From: an uncultured Bacteroidales bacterium
GTDB taxonomy: Bacteria; Bacteroidota; Bacteroidia; Bacteroidales; Paludibacteraceae
Direction of reading: 5' to 3'
Assembly: GCA_946534715.1 (NCBI GenBank)
Contig: CAMNCW010000028.1
Location: 1-38,077, forward strand
Length of the DNA stretch: 38,077 nucleotides
This document shows, one piece after another, positions 13,821 to 22,535 of the stretch. Both the position numbers and the translations under genes were made by a program. Below the pieces are notes generated by a model, which saw only the letters and a program-made list of their open reading frames with translations, was not told the origin of the DNA and made no database searches. How positions within the stretch are numbered: the stretch's first letter is position 1; each line of letters opens with the position of its first letter.

Positions 13821-14153
13821 ATGGATTACAAAAATTCAAAGGCACCGAAGAATACGGTGACACGTGACATCAACCAATTGATAGAACCGGTAGGCAACGT
13901 CTATGAGACGGTAGCTATCATTGCTAAACGCGCGAACCAGATCAGTATGGGTATCAAACGCGAGTTAGACGCCAAGTTGCAGGATTTCTCTATACCGCAA
14001 GACAACTTGGAGGAGACATTTGAGAACCGTGAGCAGATTGAGATCAGCCGTCAGTACGAGCGTCTGCCGAAACCGACCTTGATGGCAACTCAGGAGTTCA
14101 TAGATGGCGAATTGGTTTACCGCACAGGCAATCGCGATGAGGCGTTGAAATAA
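13821..14153 (+). CDS. rpoZ: RNA polymerase omega subunit, Bacteroidetes type
   Basis: Small subunit that helps assembly of RNA polymerase. The 110-residue protein matches the Bacteroidetes form: MDYKNSKAPKNTVTRDI at the start, then VYETVAIIAKRANQIS (the omega/Rpb6 core helix), FENREQIEISRQYERLPKPTL and a conserved ATQEF. It begins three bases after bamD, the same order seen in other Bacteroidales, so they are translated together. Confidence 0.92.
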   Translation: MDYKNSKAPKNTVTRDINQLIEPVGNVYETVAIIAKRANQISMGIKRELDAKLQDFSIPQDNLEETFENREQIEISRQYERLPKPTLMATQEFIDGELVYRTGNRDEALK

Positions 14154-14165
14154 GTCGCTTCGCGC

Positions 14166-14196
14166 CGTTAAAGCGTTAAAACGTTAAAGCGTTAAG
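14166..14196. repeat. 8-bp array (4 units) before coaBC
   Basis: Units CGTTAAAG, CGTTAAAA, CGTTAAAG and CGTTAAG, ending at the base before the coaBC ATG. Same style as the 7-bp arrays but with period 8. It replaces any normal ribosome-binding region. Confidence 0.85.
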
Positions 14197-15414
14197 ATGT
14201 TAGAAGGCAAACGAATCATCGTAGGCATCAGCGGCGGCATAGCAGCCTACAAAATCCCGGAGCTCATCCGATTATTGGTCAAAGCCGGCGCGGAAGTACG
14301 GGTTGCAACAACGAAGAACGCGTTGCAGTTCGTAACAGAATTAACTCTGCAAACCCTCTCGGGTAGCAGAGTTTATTCGGATGTGTTTGCCGCCATCAAC
14401 GAACATTCGACCGAGCATATATCGCTGCCGGATTGGTGCGACGCGATGATAGTAGCGCCGGCTACCGCGAATGTGTTAGGCAAGATGTCGAGCGGCATAG
14501 CGGATGATGCTTTAACGACCACCATCTGCTCCTGCGTAGCCCGCAAGCCGATGCTGATTGCGCCGGCGATGAACGACAAGATGTGGGAAAACCCCGCCGT
14601 TCAGCAAGCTATCACAACTATTCGGAGTTGGGACAATTGCTCGGTGATAGAACCGGCAGAAGGTCTATTAGCCTGCGGCACGAGCGGCAAAGGTCGTATG
14701 CCTGAACCGGAGGAGTTGGTAGAGGCATTGGAATATGTGCTGACGCCAAAGCGTATGGCCGGCAGAAAAGTGCTCATCACCGCCGGAGGAACGCAGGAGA
14801 AGATTGATCCTGTGCGGTTTATCAGCAATTACTCGACAGGTAAGATGGGTGTTGCGTTAGCGCATGCCTGCGCGCGCAGAGGCGCAGAAGTAAAATTAGT
14901 CTGCGGCGCAGTGAGCGCACCGGTTCGCAATCCGTTCGGGGTCATTGAACGCATAGACGCGCTATCCGCGAAAGAGATGTACGCAGCGTGCATGCGCGCA
15001 TGGCCGGAAACGGACACGGCGATTCTTTGCGCCGCCGTAGCGGATTTCTCACCGGCTACCGAGGCTGGAGAGAAAATCAAGAAACAGGAAGGTCAGACGT
15101 CCCTGACGTTAGCACTGACCACGACTCCGGATATCGCCAAAGCGTTGGGAGAAAGCAAGAAGCCGGGTCAGCGACTGATCGGTTTCGCCTTAGAGACGAC
15201 CAACGAAAAAGAAAATGCACTCCGTAAATTGGAGCGCAAACACATGGACGCGATTGTATTGAACTCGCTGCGCGACGAAGGCGCAGGCTTCGGAACCGAT
15301 ACGAATCGCGTTACACTGTTCAGCACGAAAGGCAACTCTATCGAATTGCCTCTTTCATCCAAATCGGCTATCGCCGAAACAATAGTGGACGTGCTTACTA
15401 AAGGGCACTACTAA
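14197..15414 (+). CDS. coaBC: Bifunctional phosphopantothenoylcysteine decarboxylase / phosphopantothenate-cysteine ligase
   Basis: Carries out two successive steps of coenzyme A synthesis. The 405-residue protein begins with the flavin-binding CoaC domain: GISGGIAAYK (10-19), catalytic His74 in STEHISL, PAMNDKMW (123-130) and the substrate clamp ACGTSGKGRM (159-168). The CoaB ligase half follows from about residue 188, with ITAGGTQEKIDPVRFISN and STGKMG, and LLxNxL-like IVLNSLRDEGAGFGTDTN near the end. The length is normal. The start codon directly abuts an 8-bp repeat array. Confidence 0.97.
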   Translation: MLEGKRIIVGISGGIAAYKIPELIRLLVKAGAEVRVATTKNALQFVTELTLQTLSGSRVYSDVFAAINEHSTEHISLPDWCDAMIVAPATANVLGKMSSGIADDALTTTICSCVARKPMLIAPAMNDKMWENPAVQQAITTIRSWDNCSVIEPAEGLLACGTSGKGRMPEPEELVEALEYVLTPKRMAGRKVLITAGGTQEKIDPVRFISNYSTGKMGVALAHACARRGAEVKLVCGAVSAPVRNPFGVIERIDALSAKEMYAACMRAWPETDTAILCAAVADFSPATEAGEKIKKQEGQTSLTLALTTTPDIAKALGESKKPGQRLIGFALETTNEKENALRKLERKHMDAIVLNSLRDEGAGFGTDTNRVTLFSTKGNSIELPLSSKSAIAETIVDVLTKGHY

Positions 15415-15460
15415 AAATTCCGCGTTTTTTATACGAGCCCGCTTAGTTAATCAATCTTTA

Positions 15461-15507
15461 GAAGAGCCTTAAAAAATTCCGAAAAGCCCTTTTTTCTTAG
15501 GCTCTTC
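15461..15507 (-). terminator. Inverted repeat across the DUF3276 stop codon, possible terminator
   Basis: GAAGAGCCT (15461-15469) pairs perfectly with AGGCTCTTC (15499-15507), enclosing 29 nt that hold the last codons of the gene. On the minus strand the enclosed part has a GGGCTTTT turn and a T-run (AATTTTTTAA) inside the loop, so it is not a textbook terminator. It may act on both strands between convergent genes. Confidence 0.5.
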
Positions 15508-15858
15508 AGCGGGCTGCGGAACTTGCTCTTCAGCAGGCTGCGCTTCTTGGTTAGCAACTTCGGGAACCCATTCCTGGCGTTCCTCAATTGTACCTAATTG
15601 GTTTTGTACGTACGCGATAACATCCTGGAGTCCTTCCGTAAAGTGTGCAAAATCCTCTTTGTAGAGGAACACTTTATGTTTCTCAAACGACGGAGTTTCA
15701 TCTCCCTCTGCATGTAAACGTTTACTCTCCGTGATACAGAGGTACAAATCCTGATTACGCGCCTTGCGAACATCTAAGTAGTAAATACGCTTTCCGGCTT
15801 TGACGGAACGGCTATAAACAATCTCCTGCTCGCGTCTTTCTTCATTCTGTTTTTCCAT
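15469..15858 (-). CDS. DUF3276 protein, PUR-alpha-like nucleic-acid-binding fold
   Basis: The 129-residue protein matches the Bacteroidetes DUF3276/PUR family: IVYSRSVKAGKRIYYLDVRKARNQDLYL, then ITESKR, then a HKVFLYKEDFAHFTEGLQDVIAYV segment. PUR repeats bind single-stranded or duplex nucleic acid; a Borrelia relative (BpuR) regulates genes. The target in Bacteroidales is unknown. The C-terminal tail is Pro/Ala/Glu-rich and ends KKKGLFGIF. The gene is convergent with coaBC and divergent from nusB with an overlapping promoter. Confidence 0.88.
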   Translation of the reverse strand: MEKQNEERREQEIVYSRSVKAGKRIYYLDVRKARNQDLYLCITESKRLHAEGDETPSFEKHKVFLYKEDFAHFTEGLQDVIAYVQNQLGTIEERQEWVPEVANQEAQPAEEQVPQPAEEPKKKGLFGIF

Positions 15859-15887
15859 CTCAATAAGTATTTTTTATAAAATCGCTG

Positions 15888-15919
15888 CAAAATTACTATT
15901 TTTTTTGCATATGTGCAAA
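15888..15919 (-). promoter_or_regulatory. Promoter of the DUF3276 gene (overlapping pair with nusB)
   Basis: On the minus strand TTTG (15916-15919), 20 nt, TAATTTTG (15888-15895). Interleaved with the nusB promoter; the two -7 boxes span 48 bp. Confidence 0.85.
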
Positions 15920-15935
15920 TTTTTTTGTAACTTTG
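15904..15935 (+). promoter_or_regulatory. Promoter of nusB
   Basis: TTTG (15904-15907), 20 nt, TAACTTTG (15928-15935), 23 bp before the ATG. The core between the strands reads TTTGCATATGTGCAAA, nearly a perfect palindrome. Confidence 0.87.
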
Positions 15936-15958
15936 CGCGATTTTTTTACAAACTGCAT

Positions 15959-16912
15959 ATGATAAACAGAACAATGGTTCGAACTCGCGTGCTTCAAACG
16001 CTGTTCGCATACTACAAAAACATCGACAAAACATCTTACACCGCGGTTAAAGAATTGCGCAAGAGTTTTGCAGACACGTACGACTTGTATTTCGTGTTAT
16101 TGGATTTCGTGAATGAGCTCACCTCGGAGGCGCAGCGGCAAATGGAGGATCAGGCGACGCGCGCTCGCGCAACGCACTCGACGTGGAAGCCGAACAAGCG
16201 ATTTGTCAATAATCGTCTTGCGCAGCAACTCTTTGATAACCGCGCGCTGCGCAACCGCATCCAGGAGCAACATCTGAGTTGGGACAGCGGCATGACTGCT
16301 GTCAAAGACACCTACAAGAAACTGGTAGAGAGCGATTTCTACAAGGAGTATATGGAGGCGGATGAGTGTACATACGAAGATGACAAACGTATCTGGCGGC
16401 AGATTTTCCAATACCTGCTGACCGGCAGCGAAGCGTTGGAGGACGCTTTGGACGAAATGGAAATCGTGTTGGACAAATCGAATTGGACAATAGATGCCGA
16501 TGTGATCATCAGTTATGTAATCAAAACCATCAAACGTTTCACCCCGGAGAGTACGCCGGACACGCCGCTGCTGGAGATGTTCGACAGCGAAGAGGAATGC
16601 CGTTTTGCCGAGCAGCTCTTGGAAAAGGCCATCTCGGGGCATGATCATTACGAAGAGTTGGTTAACAACCATTTGAAAGGCTGGGATGCCGACCGTATCG
16701 CCGACATGGACCGCGTGATCTTAGAGCTGGCTCTGGCGGAGATTTTGGAGTTCGAAGAGATACCGATGACCATTTCGCTCAACGAGTATATCGAGTTAGC
16801 CAAGGAGTATTCGGGCGACAAGAGTTATATGTTCATCAACGGTATCCTGACGGAGATTCTGCGCGAAATGCGAATCAACGGCACCTTCTTCAAGGCGTTA
16901 GCTATCAAATAA
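15959..16912 (+). CDS. nusB: Transcription antitermination factor NusB, long Bacteroidetes form
   Basis: NusB with S10 binds boxA RNA and supports transcription of rRNA operons. The protein is about 317 residues, about twice the E. coli length, as is usual in this phylum. It has an N-terminal opening MINRTMVRTRVLQTLFAYY and a C-terminal canonical NusB domain (DADRIADMDRVILELALAEILEFEEIPMTIS-NEYIELAKEY then FINGILTEI). The start ATG at 15959 gives the family-typical opening; a second ATG at 15974 is possible. yajC follows 30 bp later. Confidence 0.95.
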   Translation: MINRTMVRTRVLQTLFAYYKNIDKTSYTAVKELRKSFADTYDLYFVLLDFVNELTSEAQRQMEDQATRARATHSTWKPNKRFVNNRLAQQLFDNRALRNRIQEQHLSWDSGMTAVKDTYKKLVESDFYKEYMEADECTYEDDKRIWRQIFQYLLTGSEALEDALDEMEIVLDKSNWTIDADVIISYVIKTIKRFTPESTPDTPLLEMFDSEEECRFAEQLLEKAISGHDHYEELVNNHLKGWDADRIADMDRVILELALAEILEFEEIPMTISLNEYIELAKEYSGDKSYMFINGILTEILREMRINGTFFKALAIK

Positions 16913-16942
16913 GCAAATTATTAATCGATTAATTTTATAAGT

Positions 16943-17281
16943 ATGTTAGATTTAGTTCTTTTGCAGGCCGAAGCAGGCACTGCACAACAAGGCAACCAGT
17001 GGTCATTCTGGATCATGATGATCCTTATTTTCGTAGTTTTCTATTTCTTCATGATTCGTCCTCAGACCAAGAAGCAGAAAGAGTTACAGGCTCAACGCGA
17101 GGCAATGAAGAAAGGCGACAAAGTAGTGACTGCCGGCGGTATCTACGGTGAAATCAAAGAAGTTCAGGAGAACACTTTCATCATCACCATCGCCAAAGAT
17201 GTAACCATCAAAGTAAGCAAAGAGAGCGTATTCGCAGACGTAGCAGACGCTCAGCAAGCTGCTAAAGACGAGAAGAAATAA
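16943..17281 (+). CDS. yajC: Preprotein translocase subunit YajC
   Basis: Inner-membrane partner of the SecDF part of the Sec translocon. The 112-residue protein has one membrane helix (about 22-38), followed by the signature FMIRPQTKKQKE. A small soluble domain (MKKGDKVVTAGGIYGEIKEV) and a charged tail complete it. The nusB-yajC-ybbR order is common in Bacteroidales. Confidence 0.96.
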   Translation: MLDLVLLQAEAGTAQQGNQWSFWIMMILIFVVFYFFMIRPQTKKQKELQAQREAMKKGDKVVTAGGIYGEIKEVQENTFIITIAKDVTIKVSKESVFADVADAQQAAKDEKK

Positions 17282-17298
17282 TCGTTTTCCGGTATCGG

Positions 17299-18246
17299 AT
17301 GTCTGTCAAGAAGCCCAAAATATCCCGTTGGAAACATTGGAATGATGTATTCACGTACCTGCTGTTCGTGCTTTTTGCCACGATGATTTGGTATGGTCAC
17401 GCGATGCACTCCGTGCGTAACACGCGCGTGCCCGTACTTATTCAATATACGGGCATGCCCGGTGCTATCGGTTTGTCGGATGATCTGCCGGACACGGTGA
17501 TGATCGAGGTGCGCGACGCCGGCTCACGGCTCAATGCGTATCACCGCGAGCCCCTGCGGCTGACGATTGATATGAGGCAGTACATTCATGGCGATAAAGG
17601 TACGATCCGCGTGCCTTCCGATGCGTTGCGGCGCAGTATCAGCGATATTCTGCAGGGTACAAGCAGGCTGATTGATACGCATCCGGAGGAGATTGTCTGC
17701 TCCTATTTCACGGAGCAGGAGAAAACGGTGGCGGTTGCTTTCAGCGGTCATTTGGAGATGGCGGACGAGTACCAACTGTGTAGCGGACCCAAGTTGAGCC
17801 GGAGCAAGATCAAGATCTACGGGCAAGACAAGACTTTGAGCGGCATTGACACAATTTACACTCAATATCAGGATTTCACCGGCTTGAGCGACACAATAGT
17901 GGCGCATATTCCGCTCAACATTCCCAAAGGCGTACGCGCCGAGACGGACAGCATGGATGTACAAATCATTGCCGAGCGTTTCACGGAAAAGAAATTCACC
18001 TTGCCTATCCGCGTTACCGATGTGCCGGAAGGCTATTCGATCCGGCTTTTCCCGAGTGAAGTGGAGGTAAGCGTACGTGTGGGTATGCGCCATTTTGCAA
18101 AAGTGAATGCCGGCGACATCAAAGCTGTATGCCATTACGAACCGGAACGAATTGACAAATTGGACGTGGAAATCCACTATTCCAATCCATACATCACGGC
18201 GGCTTGGTCTTATCCGGTCACCGTGGAATATCTGTTAGAACAATGA
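17299..18246 (+). CDS. YbbR/CdaR-like domain membrane-anchored protein
   Basis: The 315-residue protein has a single N-terminal membrane segment (about 17-34), then repeats of the beta-rich YbbR domain. These can be seen as recurring V-I---G-P--Y-L strands: VPVLIQYTGMPGAIGLSDDLP, VAFSGHLEMADEYQLCSGPKLSRSKIKIYG and LPIRVTDVPEGYSIRLFPSEVEV. In Firmicutes CdaR regulates the cyclic-di-AMP cyclase CdaA; no cdaA is next to it here, so that role is not assumed. In many Bacteroidales coaE follows this gene; here an aminotransferase does, overlapping by four bases (ATGA). Confidence 0.85.
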   Translation: MSVKKPKISRWKHWNDVFTYLLFVLFATMIWYGHAMHSVRNTRVPVLIQYTGMPGAIGLSDDLPDTVMIEVRDAGSRLNAYHREPLRLTIDMRQYIHGDKGTIRVPSDALRRSISDILQGTSRLIDTHPEEIVCSYFTEQEKTVAVAFSGHLEMADEYQLCSGPKLSRSKIKIYGQDKTLSGIDTIYTQYQDFTGLSDTIVAHIPLNIPKGVRAETDSMDVQIIAERFTEKKFTLPIRVTDVPEGYSIRLFPSEVEVSVRVGMRHFAKVNAGDIKAVCHYEPERIDKLDVEIHYSNPYITAAWSYPVTVEYLLEQ

Positions 18247-19403
18247 AAAATGATATGAATTACGCCCAAACGGGCACACGTAAGATCCAAATGGTGGACC
18301 TTCAGACACAATACCAGCGCATCAAAAAAGAGATTGATGCGGGTATTGAGGAGGTAATTAACAGCGCGGCCTTTATCAAAGGTCCTAAGGTGGCTGAATT
18401 CCAAGCGCACTTGGAGCAGTACACCGGCGCCAAACACGTCATCAACGTCGGTAACGGAACAGACGCCTTGCAGATTGCGCTGATGGGTCTGGGGTTGCAA
18501 CCCGGCGACGAAGTGATCACCCCCACGTTCACGTTTATTGCAACGGCGGAAGTGGTGGCATTGTTAGGTCTGACACCGGTGGTGGTAGATGTTGATTGGA
18601 ACACGATGAACATGGATATCGAGTCCGTCCGTCGCGCTATCACCCCCAAGACAAAAGCAATCGTACCGGTACATCTGTTCGGCCAATGCGCTGATATGGA
18701 GTCGATTATGGCATTGGCGGAGGAGCATCATCTGTATGTAGTGGAGGATGCTTGTCAGGCCATCGGCGCACAATACACGTTCTCCAACGGCAAGACCAAA
18801 CAGGCAGGAACGATCGGTCACATCGGTTGCACCAGTTTCTTCCCCTCCAAGAACCTTGGCTGCTACGGGGACGGCGGTGCCATCTTCACCAACGACGATG
18901 CACTGGATGCACGGATGCGGGCAATCGCTAACCATGGCATGGTGGTTCGCTATCACCACGACATGATCGGCGTCAACAGCCGTCTGGATAGTATTCAGGC
19001 TGCTGTGCTGGATGCCAAACTGCCCCATTTGGATGAGTATATCGCAGCGCGTCAGAAAGCAGCGGCATACTACGATCAAGCGTTCAGAAACAACGACAAA
19101 CTGCTCATTCCGGGTCGTCAGGAGCACTCGACGCACGTCTTCCACCAATACACGCTTCGCGTCGTGGGAGCTGACCGCGACCGACTGCGCGAGGGATTAG
19201 CCGAACGCGGCATTCCGGCGATGATCTATTATCCGGTGCCTTTGCATCAACAGAAAGCGTACCTCGATCCGCGGTACAAAGACGGCGATTTCCCGGTAGC
19301 GGAAAAATTAGCGGCATGCGTATTATCGCTGCCGATGCATACGGAGTTGGACGAAGAGCAATTAGCTTTCATCACCTCCAGCGTTTTGGAATTAATTGGA
19401 TAA
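18243..19403 (+). CDS. DegT/DnrJ/EryC1/StrS family sugar aminotransferase
   Basis: PLP-dependent transaminase acting on nucleotide-linked keto-sugars for surface polysaccharide or lipopolysaccharide synthesis. The 386-residue protein shows GNGTDAL (71-77), the PLP-ring contact EDACQAIGA (168-176) and the Schiff-base lysine Lys203 in FFPSKNLGCYGDGG. The N-terminal MVDLQTQYQRIKKEID and the FIKGP motif are closest in style to WbpE-like enzymes. Its P. gingivalis counterpart PorR works on A-LPS; equivalence is a guess because no other sugar gene is nearby. The start ATG at 18243 overlaps the ybbR-like stop. Confidence 0.9.
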   Translation: MKNDMNYAQTGTRKIQMVDLQTQYQRIKKEIDAGIEEVINSAAFIKGPKVAEFQAHLEQYTGAKHVINVGNGTDALQIALMGLGLQPGDEVITPTFTFIATAEVVALLGLTPVVVDVDWNTMNMDIESVRRAITPKTKAIVPVHLFGQCADMESIMALAEEHHLYVVEDACQAIGAQYTFSNGKTKQAGTIGHIGCTSFFPSKNLGCYGDGGAIFTNDDALDARMRAIANHGMVVRYHHDMIGVNSRLDSIQAAVLDAKLPHLDEYIAARQKAAAYYDQAFRNNDKLLIPGRQEHSTHVFHQYTLRVVGADRDRLREGLAERGIPAMIYYPVPLHQQKAYLDPRYKDGDFPVAEKLAACVLSLPMHTELDEEQLAFITSSVLELIG

Positions 19404-19406
19404 ACT

Positions 19407-20906
19407 ATGCAGAAATTCGGTCTCAATCAAACACTCACGCAGACAACCAAGTTGTCTCCGGCGCAGATACAGGTGATTCGCATGCTCGAATTGCCCTCTA
19501 TCGAATTAGGTCAGCGTATCAATGAGGAATTGCAGGACAATCCGGCTCTGGAAGAGGGGCACGATGTGCTGGCGGATCAGGAAGCGAAGGAGCGTTTTGA
19601 TGAGTTCGACGAGGAATACATGCCCGAAGACGGGTTTGGCGACGGTCGTCAGCGGGATCCGCTGCAAAACGAGGATTTCAACTACGAGCAGTATGTTTCC
19701 GACGATGAAACACCGAGTTACATGCTCCGCCAGCAATACAACCCATCTGACGAGGACAAACGCGAAGTGCCGATCATCGGCGGAAACAGCCTGATAGAAG
19801 AGCTCAAATCGCAGGTCTATCTGACCCATATGACCAAACCCCAGCGACATATCGCCAAGTGGGTGCTGGGCAATATAGACAATGACGGTTACCTGCGGCG
19901 CACGACCGAACAATTGGTGGACGATCTCATGTTCCAGGAGCAGATCACGGTCACCGACGCGGAAATGGAGGATATCGTACGCCAGATCAAGCAGTTTGAT
20001 CCACCGGGAATAGCCAGCGCGAACTTGCAGGAATGTCTGGCTACTCAACTCAAACGCAAGCCGCAGACCAAGATCACCGAATTGGCGCTGACCATCATCG
20101 AGCAGCATTTTGAGGCTTTCTCCAAACACCATTTCGACAAAATCATCCAAAAAATCGGCTGCAAAGACGATGATTTCCAAGCCGCTGTGCAGGAGATTGT
20201 GCACCTGAATCAGAAGCCGGCGAACGCTTTCTCCGGCTCGGTGTATGAGACCCAGCGCGAGACCATCATCCCGGATTTCACCATCGAGGAACGAGACGAT
20301 GAGTTATACGTGGTGTTGAATACCGGCGATATACCCGAATTGCATGTCAGCCGCGAATACAGCGAAATGTTAGCCGACTATAGTGCTATGCCGCAAACGG
20401 CGGAGAACAAACAAGCCGCGCAGTTCATCAAGCAGAAATTGGATTCGGCTCGATGGTTCATTGATGCGATCCAGCAGCGCAACGAGACACTCATGCGCAC
20501 TATGACCGCGATACTCAAAGCGCAATACGACTTCTTCCTGGACGGCGAAGAGACAAGCCTCAAGCCCATGATCTTGCAGGATATAGCGGATAGAACAGGA
20601 TACGATGTTTCCACCATCTCACGCGTTAGTAACAGCAAGTACGTGGAGACGCGCTTCGGCATCTATCCGCTCAAATACTTCTTCTCGGAATCGATGACCA
20701 ACACGGAAGGAGACGAGGTCTCTACCCGCGAGATCAAGAAGCAATTACAGGAGTTAGTGGACAACGAAGACAAGCGCAATCCGTTGACGGACGAGCAGTT
20801 AGTGGACATGATGAAAGCGCACGGATACCCCATTGCCCGGCGAACCATTGCCAAATACCGCGACCTGTTGCAAATACCCGTAGCGCGGCTACGCAAGAGC
20901 CTATGA
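19407..20906 (+). CDS. rpoN: RNA polymerase sigma-54 factor
   Basis: Directs RNA polymerase to -24/-12 promoters that need enhancer-binding activators. The 499-residue protein has region I (LNQTLTQTTKLSPAQIQVIRMLELPSIEL), an acidic region II (about 48-110), and the core-binding and helix-turn-helix regions (STISRVSNSKYVET). The C-terminal RpoN box reads ARRTIAKYRDLLQIP close to the end. It starts three bases after the aminotransferase and its stop overlaps the next gene's start, so it is translated within a long operon. Confidence 0.97.
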   Translation: MQKFGLNQTLTQTTKLSPAQIQVIRMLELPSIELGQRINEELQDNPALEEGHDVLADQEAKERFDEFDEEYMPEDGFGDGRQRDPLQNEDFNYEQYVSDDETPSYMLRQQYNPSDEDKREVPIIGGNSLIEELKSQVYLTHMTKPQRHIAKWVLGNIDNDGYLRRTTEQLVDDLMFQEQITVTDAEMEDIVRQIKQFDPPGIASANLQECLATQLKRKPQTKITELALTIIEQHFEAFSKHHFDKIIQKIGCKDDDFQAAVQEIVHLNQKPANAFSGSVYETQRETIIPDFTIEERDDELYVVLNTGDIPELHVSREYSEMLADYSAMPQTAENKQAAQFIKQKLDSARWFIDAIQQRNETLMRTMTAILKAQYDFFLDGEETSLKPMILQDIADRTGYDVSTISRVSNSKYVETRFGIYPLKYFFSESMTNTEGDEVSTREIKKQLQELVDNEDKRNPLTDEQLVDMMKAHGYPIARRTIAKYRDLLQIPVARLRKSL

Positions 20907-21544
20907 CCCATTTCATGGAAATAACAGCCAAAGGGATGAGCGTGCTGCTCTACCCGCTTTTCGTGCCCACATACGGAATCGCGCTTTTCTGTATCGCGTA
21001 CGCGCAGCAAATGACGTTTATGCCGGCAGTGTGGTGGATCACGGCGGTGGCGGGGACATTCATTCTGACCTGCCTCTTGCCGATGTCGGCGATCTGGTGG
21101 CTCATCCGGCGGGGAGGTGCGAAAGACATCCAGTTGGAAGAAGCAAGCCAGCGCACCGTGCCCTATCTGTACACCGTGGTGGGTTTCGGCTTTTGGAGTT
21201 ATTTCGTCATTTCTATTCTGCACGCGCCCCTGTATATCGGGCTCATCGCCATCGGCGCCACCATCGCCATCGGCATCGTCTCGATCATCAACCGCCGATG
21301 GAAAATCAGCGCGCACTTGACGGGCTTTGGCGGTCTGGTCGGAGGAATTCTTTGTTTTTACTACGGAAACGGCATGCTGCCCGGCGCAGGAACAATATGC
21401 GTCTTGGCAGCCCTCTCCTTATTACTAATGTACGCGCGCCTGTACTTGCACGCGCACACGAGCGCGCAAGTGTGCGCAGGATGGTTATTGGGCATCACCT
21501 GCACGTTCGTTCCCTATTATTTGTTAGTAGTTTATGTGTCGTAA
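20903..21544 (+). CDS. PAP2-like integral membrane protein
   Basis: The 213-residue protein has about six hydrophobic segments. Near the C-terminal half it shows a degenerate PAP2 phosphatase pattern: SAHLTG (136-141, in place of SxHxxG) and RLYLHAHTSAQVCAG (179-193, in place of R-x5-H-x3-D). The final acid is Gln189 rather than Asp, and the first KxxxxxxRP motif is not evident. So it belongs to the fold, but activity is doubtful from sequence alone. The ATG overlaps the rpoN stop by four bases and its own 3' end overlaps the next gene by 11 bp. Confidence 0.75.
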   Translation: MTHFMEITAKGMSVLLYPLFVPTYGIALFCIAYAQQMTFMPAVWWITAVAGTFILTCLLPMSAIWWLIRRGGAKDIQLEEASQRTVPYLYTVVGFGFWSYFVISILHAPLYIGLIAIGATIAIGIVSIINRRWKISAHLTGFGGLVGGILCFYYGNGMLPGAGTICVLAALSLLLMYARLYLHAHTSAQVCAGWLLGITCTFVPYYLLVVYVS

Positions 21545-22535
21545 AATCCATATATGGTTATTGGCGGCATGCCTGATCTTGTCACTGGGAGTGCACGCCG
21601 ATGAACTGAGCCGCGAGGCGCAGATCTCGCTGTTAACCTGTACGCCAGGCGACGAGTTATACGCGCGCTACGGGCACACGGCTATCCGTGTGCAAGACCA
21701 CAAGAACGATCTGGACGTCGTGTTCAATTACGGCATTTTTGATTTCAACACCGACCATTTCTATTGGAAATTCGTACGAGGCGAGACCTGGTATGAATTA
21801 GGAGTCGCCCCGTATTGGTGGTTCATGCGCGAGTACGAAGAGACCCGGCGACCGGTATATGAACAAGTCCTCAACTTCACCCCCGAGCAGAACAATGCCC
21901 TCTGGGACAAATTGGTGGAGAACTACGAGCCCGAAAACCGGAAATACCTCTATAACTTCGTTTTCGACAACTGTGCTACGCGTCCTTACTACCTGATTAA
22001 CAGCGTTTTAACGGAGAACGGAACGCAAGGCATGCAATCCGCATACCAAGGCGCAGAAGGCATGACATACCGCCAGTTTATCCAACATTATACGCCCAAA
22101 AAATCATGGGCGGATTTCGGCATCAACCTCCTTTTCGGTCCAAAAGCCGACAAACCGATGCACGGCGAAGAGCGGCTTTTCTTGCCCGAAGAGCTGATGT
22201 TTTACCTCTCGGAGGCATGTTTTGCGGACACTAAACTGGTTCTAAACGAGCAGATTGCGCCCTTTGAAATAGCCCCTGTGCCCTGGTATCGAACATGGTA
22301 TTTCGGCATGGTGATCTATTTTCTTTTCGTCTTTGGCATCAGTCTGTATGACCGTCGCCACAAACAATGGTCATGGGGCGTGGAGCTCGCTGTCGGCATT
22401 CCGTATGTCCTGCTGCTCCTTATCGTGACCTTCCTCACTTTCTTTTCATGTCACCCGCTCGTGGGCTTCGGATGGCGTTTACTCATTATTCCAACTATTC
22501 ATTTATGCGCAAGAATCGTATATATATTTCGTTGA
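21534..22535 (+). CDS. DUF4105 (Lnb N-terminal periplasmic domain) protein
   Basis: The 333-residue protein has a signal peptide (to about residue 22) and a cysteine-peptidase-like DUF4105 domain. Motifs include GDELYARYGHTAIRV (39-53) and YNFVFDNCATRPYYLI, where Cys and His are the conserved pair. Three hydrophobic segments near the C-terminus (about 257-333) anchor it in the membrane. The domain resembles NlpC/P60-type folds; the substrate in Bacteroidota is unknown to me. Overlap with both neighbours suggests tight co-translation with the PAP2-like and phosphatase-like genes. Confidence 0.87.
   Translation: MCRKIHIWLLAACLILSLGVHADELSREAQISLLTCTPGDELYARYGHTAIRVQDHKNDLDVVFNYGIFDFNTDHFYWKFVRGETWYELGVAPYWWFMREYEETRRPVYEQVLNFTPEQNNALWDKLVENYEPENRKYLYNFVFDNCATRPYYLINSVLTENGTQGMQSAYQGAEGMTYRQFIQHYTPKKSWADFGINLLFGPKADKPMHGEERLFLPEELMFYLSEACFADTKLVLNEQIAPFEIAPVPWYRTWYFGMVIYFLFVFGISLYDRRHKQWSWGVELAVGIPYVLLLLIVTFLTFFSCHPLVGFGWRLLIIPTIHLCARIVYIFR

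Noticed and set aside
17299..18246. Calling the YbbR-like gene cdaR
   Set aside because: No diadenylate cyclase gene is adjacent in this window, and YbbR-like domains occur in proteins without that role.
18564..19148. Open frame of 194 codons opposite the DegT aminotransferase
   Set aside because: Antisense shadow of a clear PLP enzyme.
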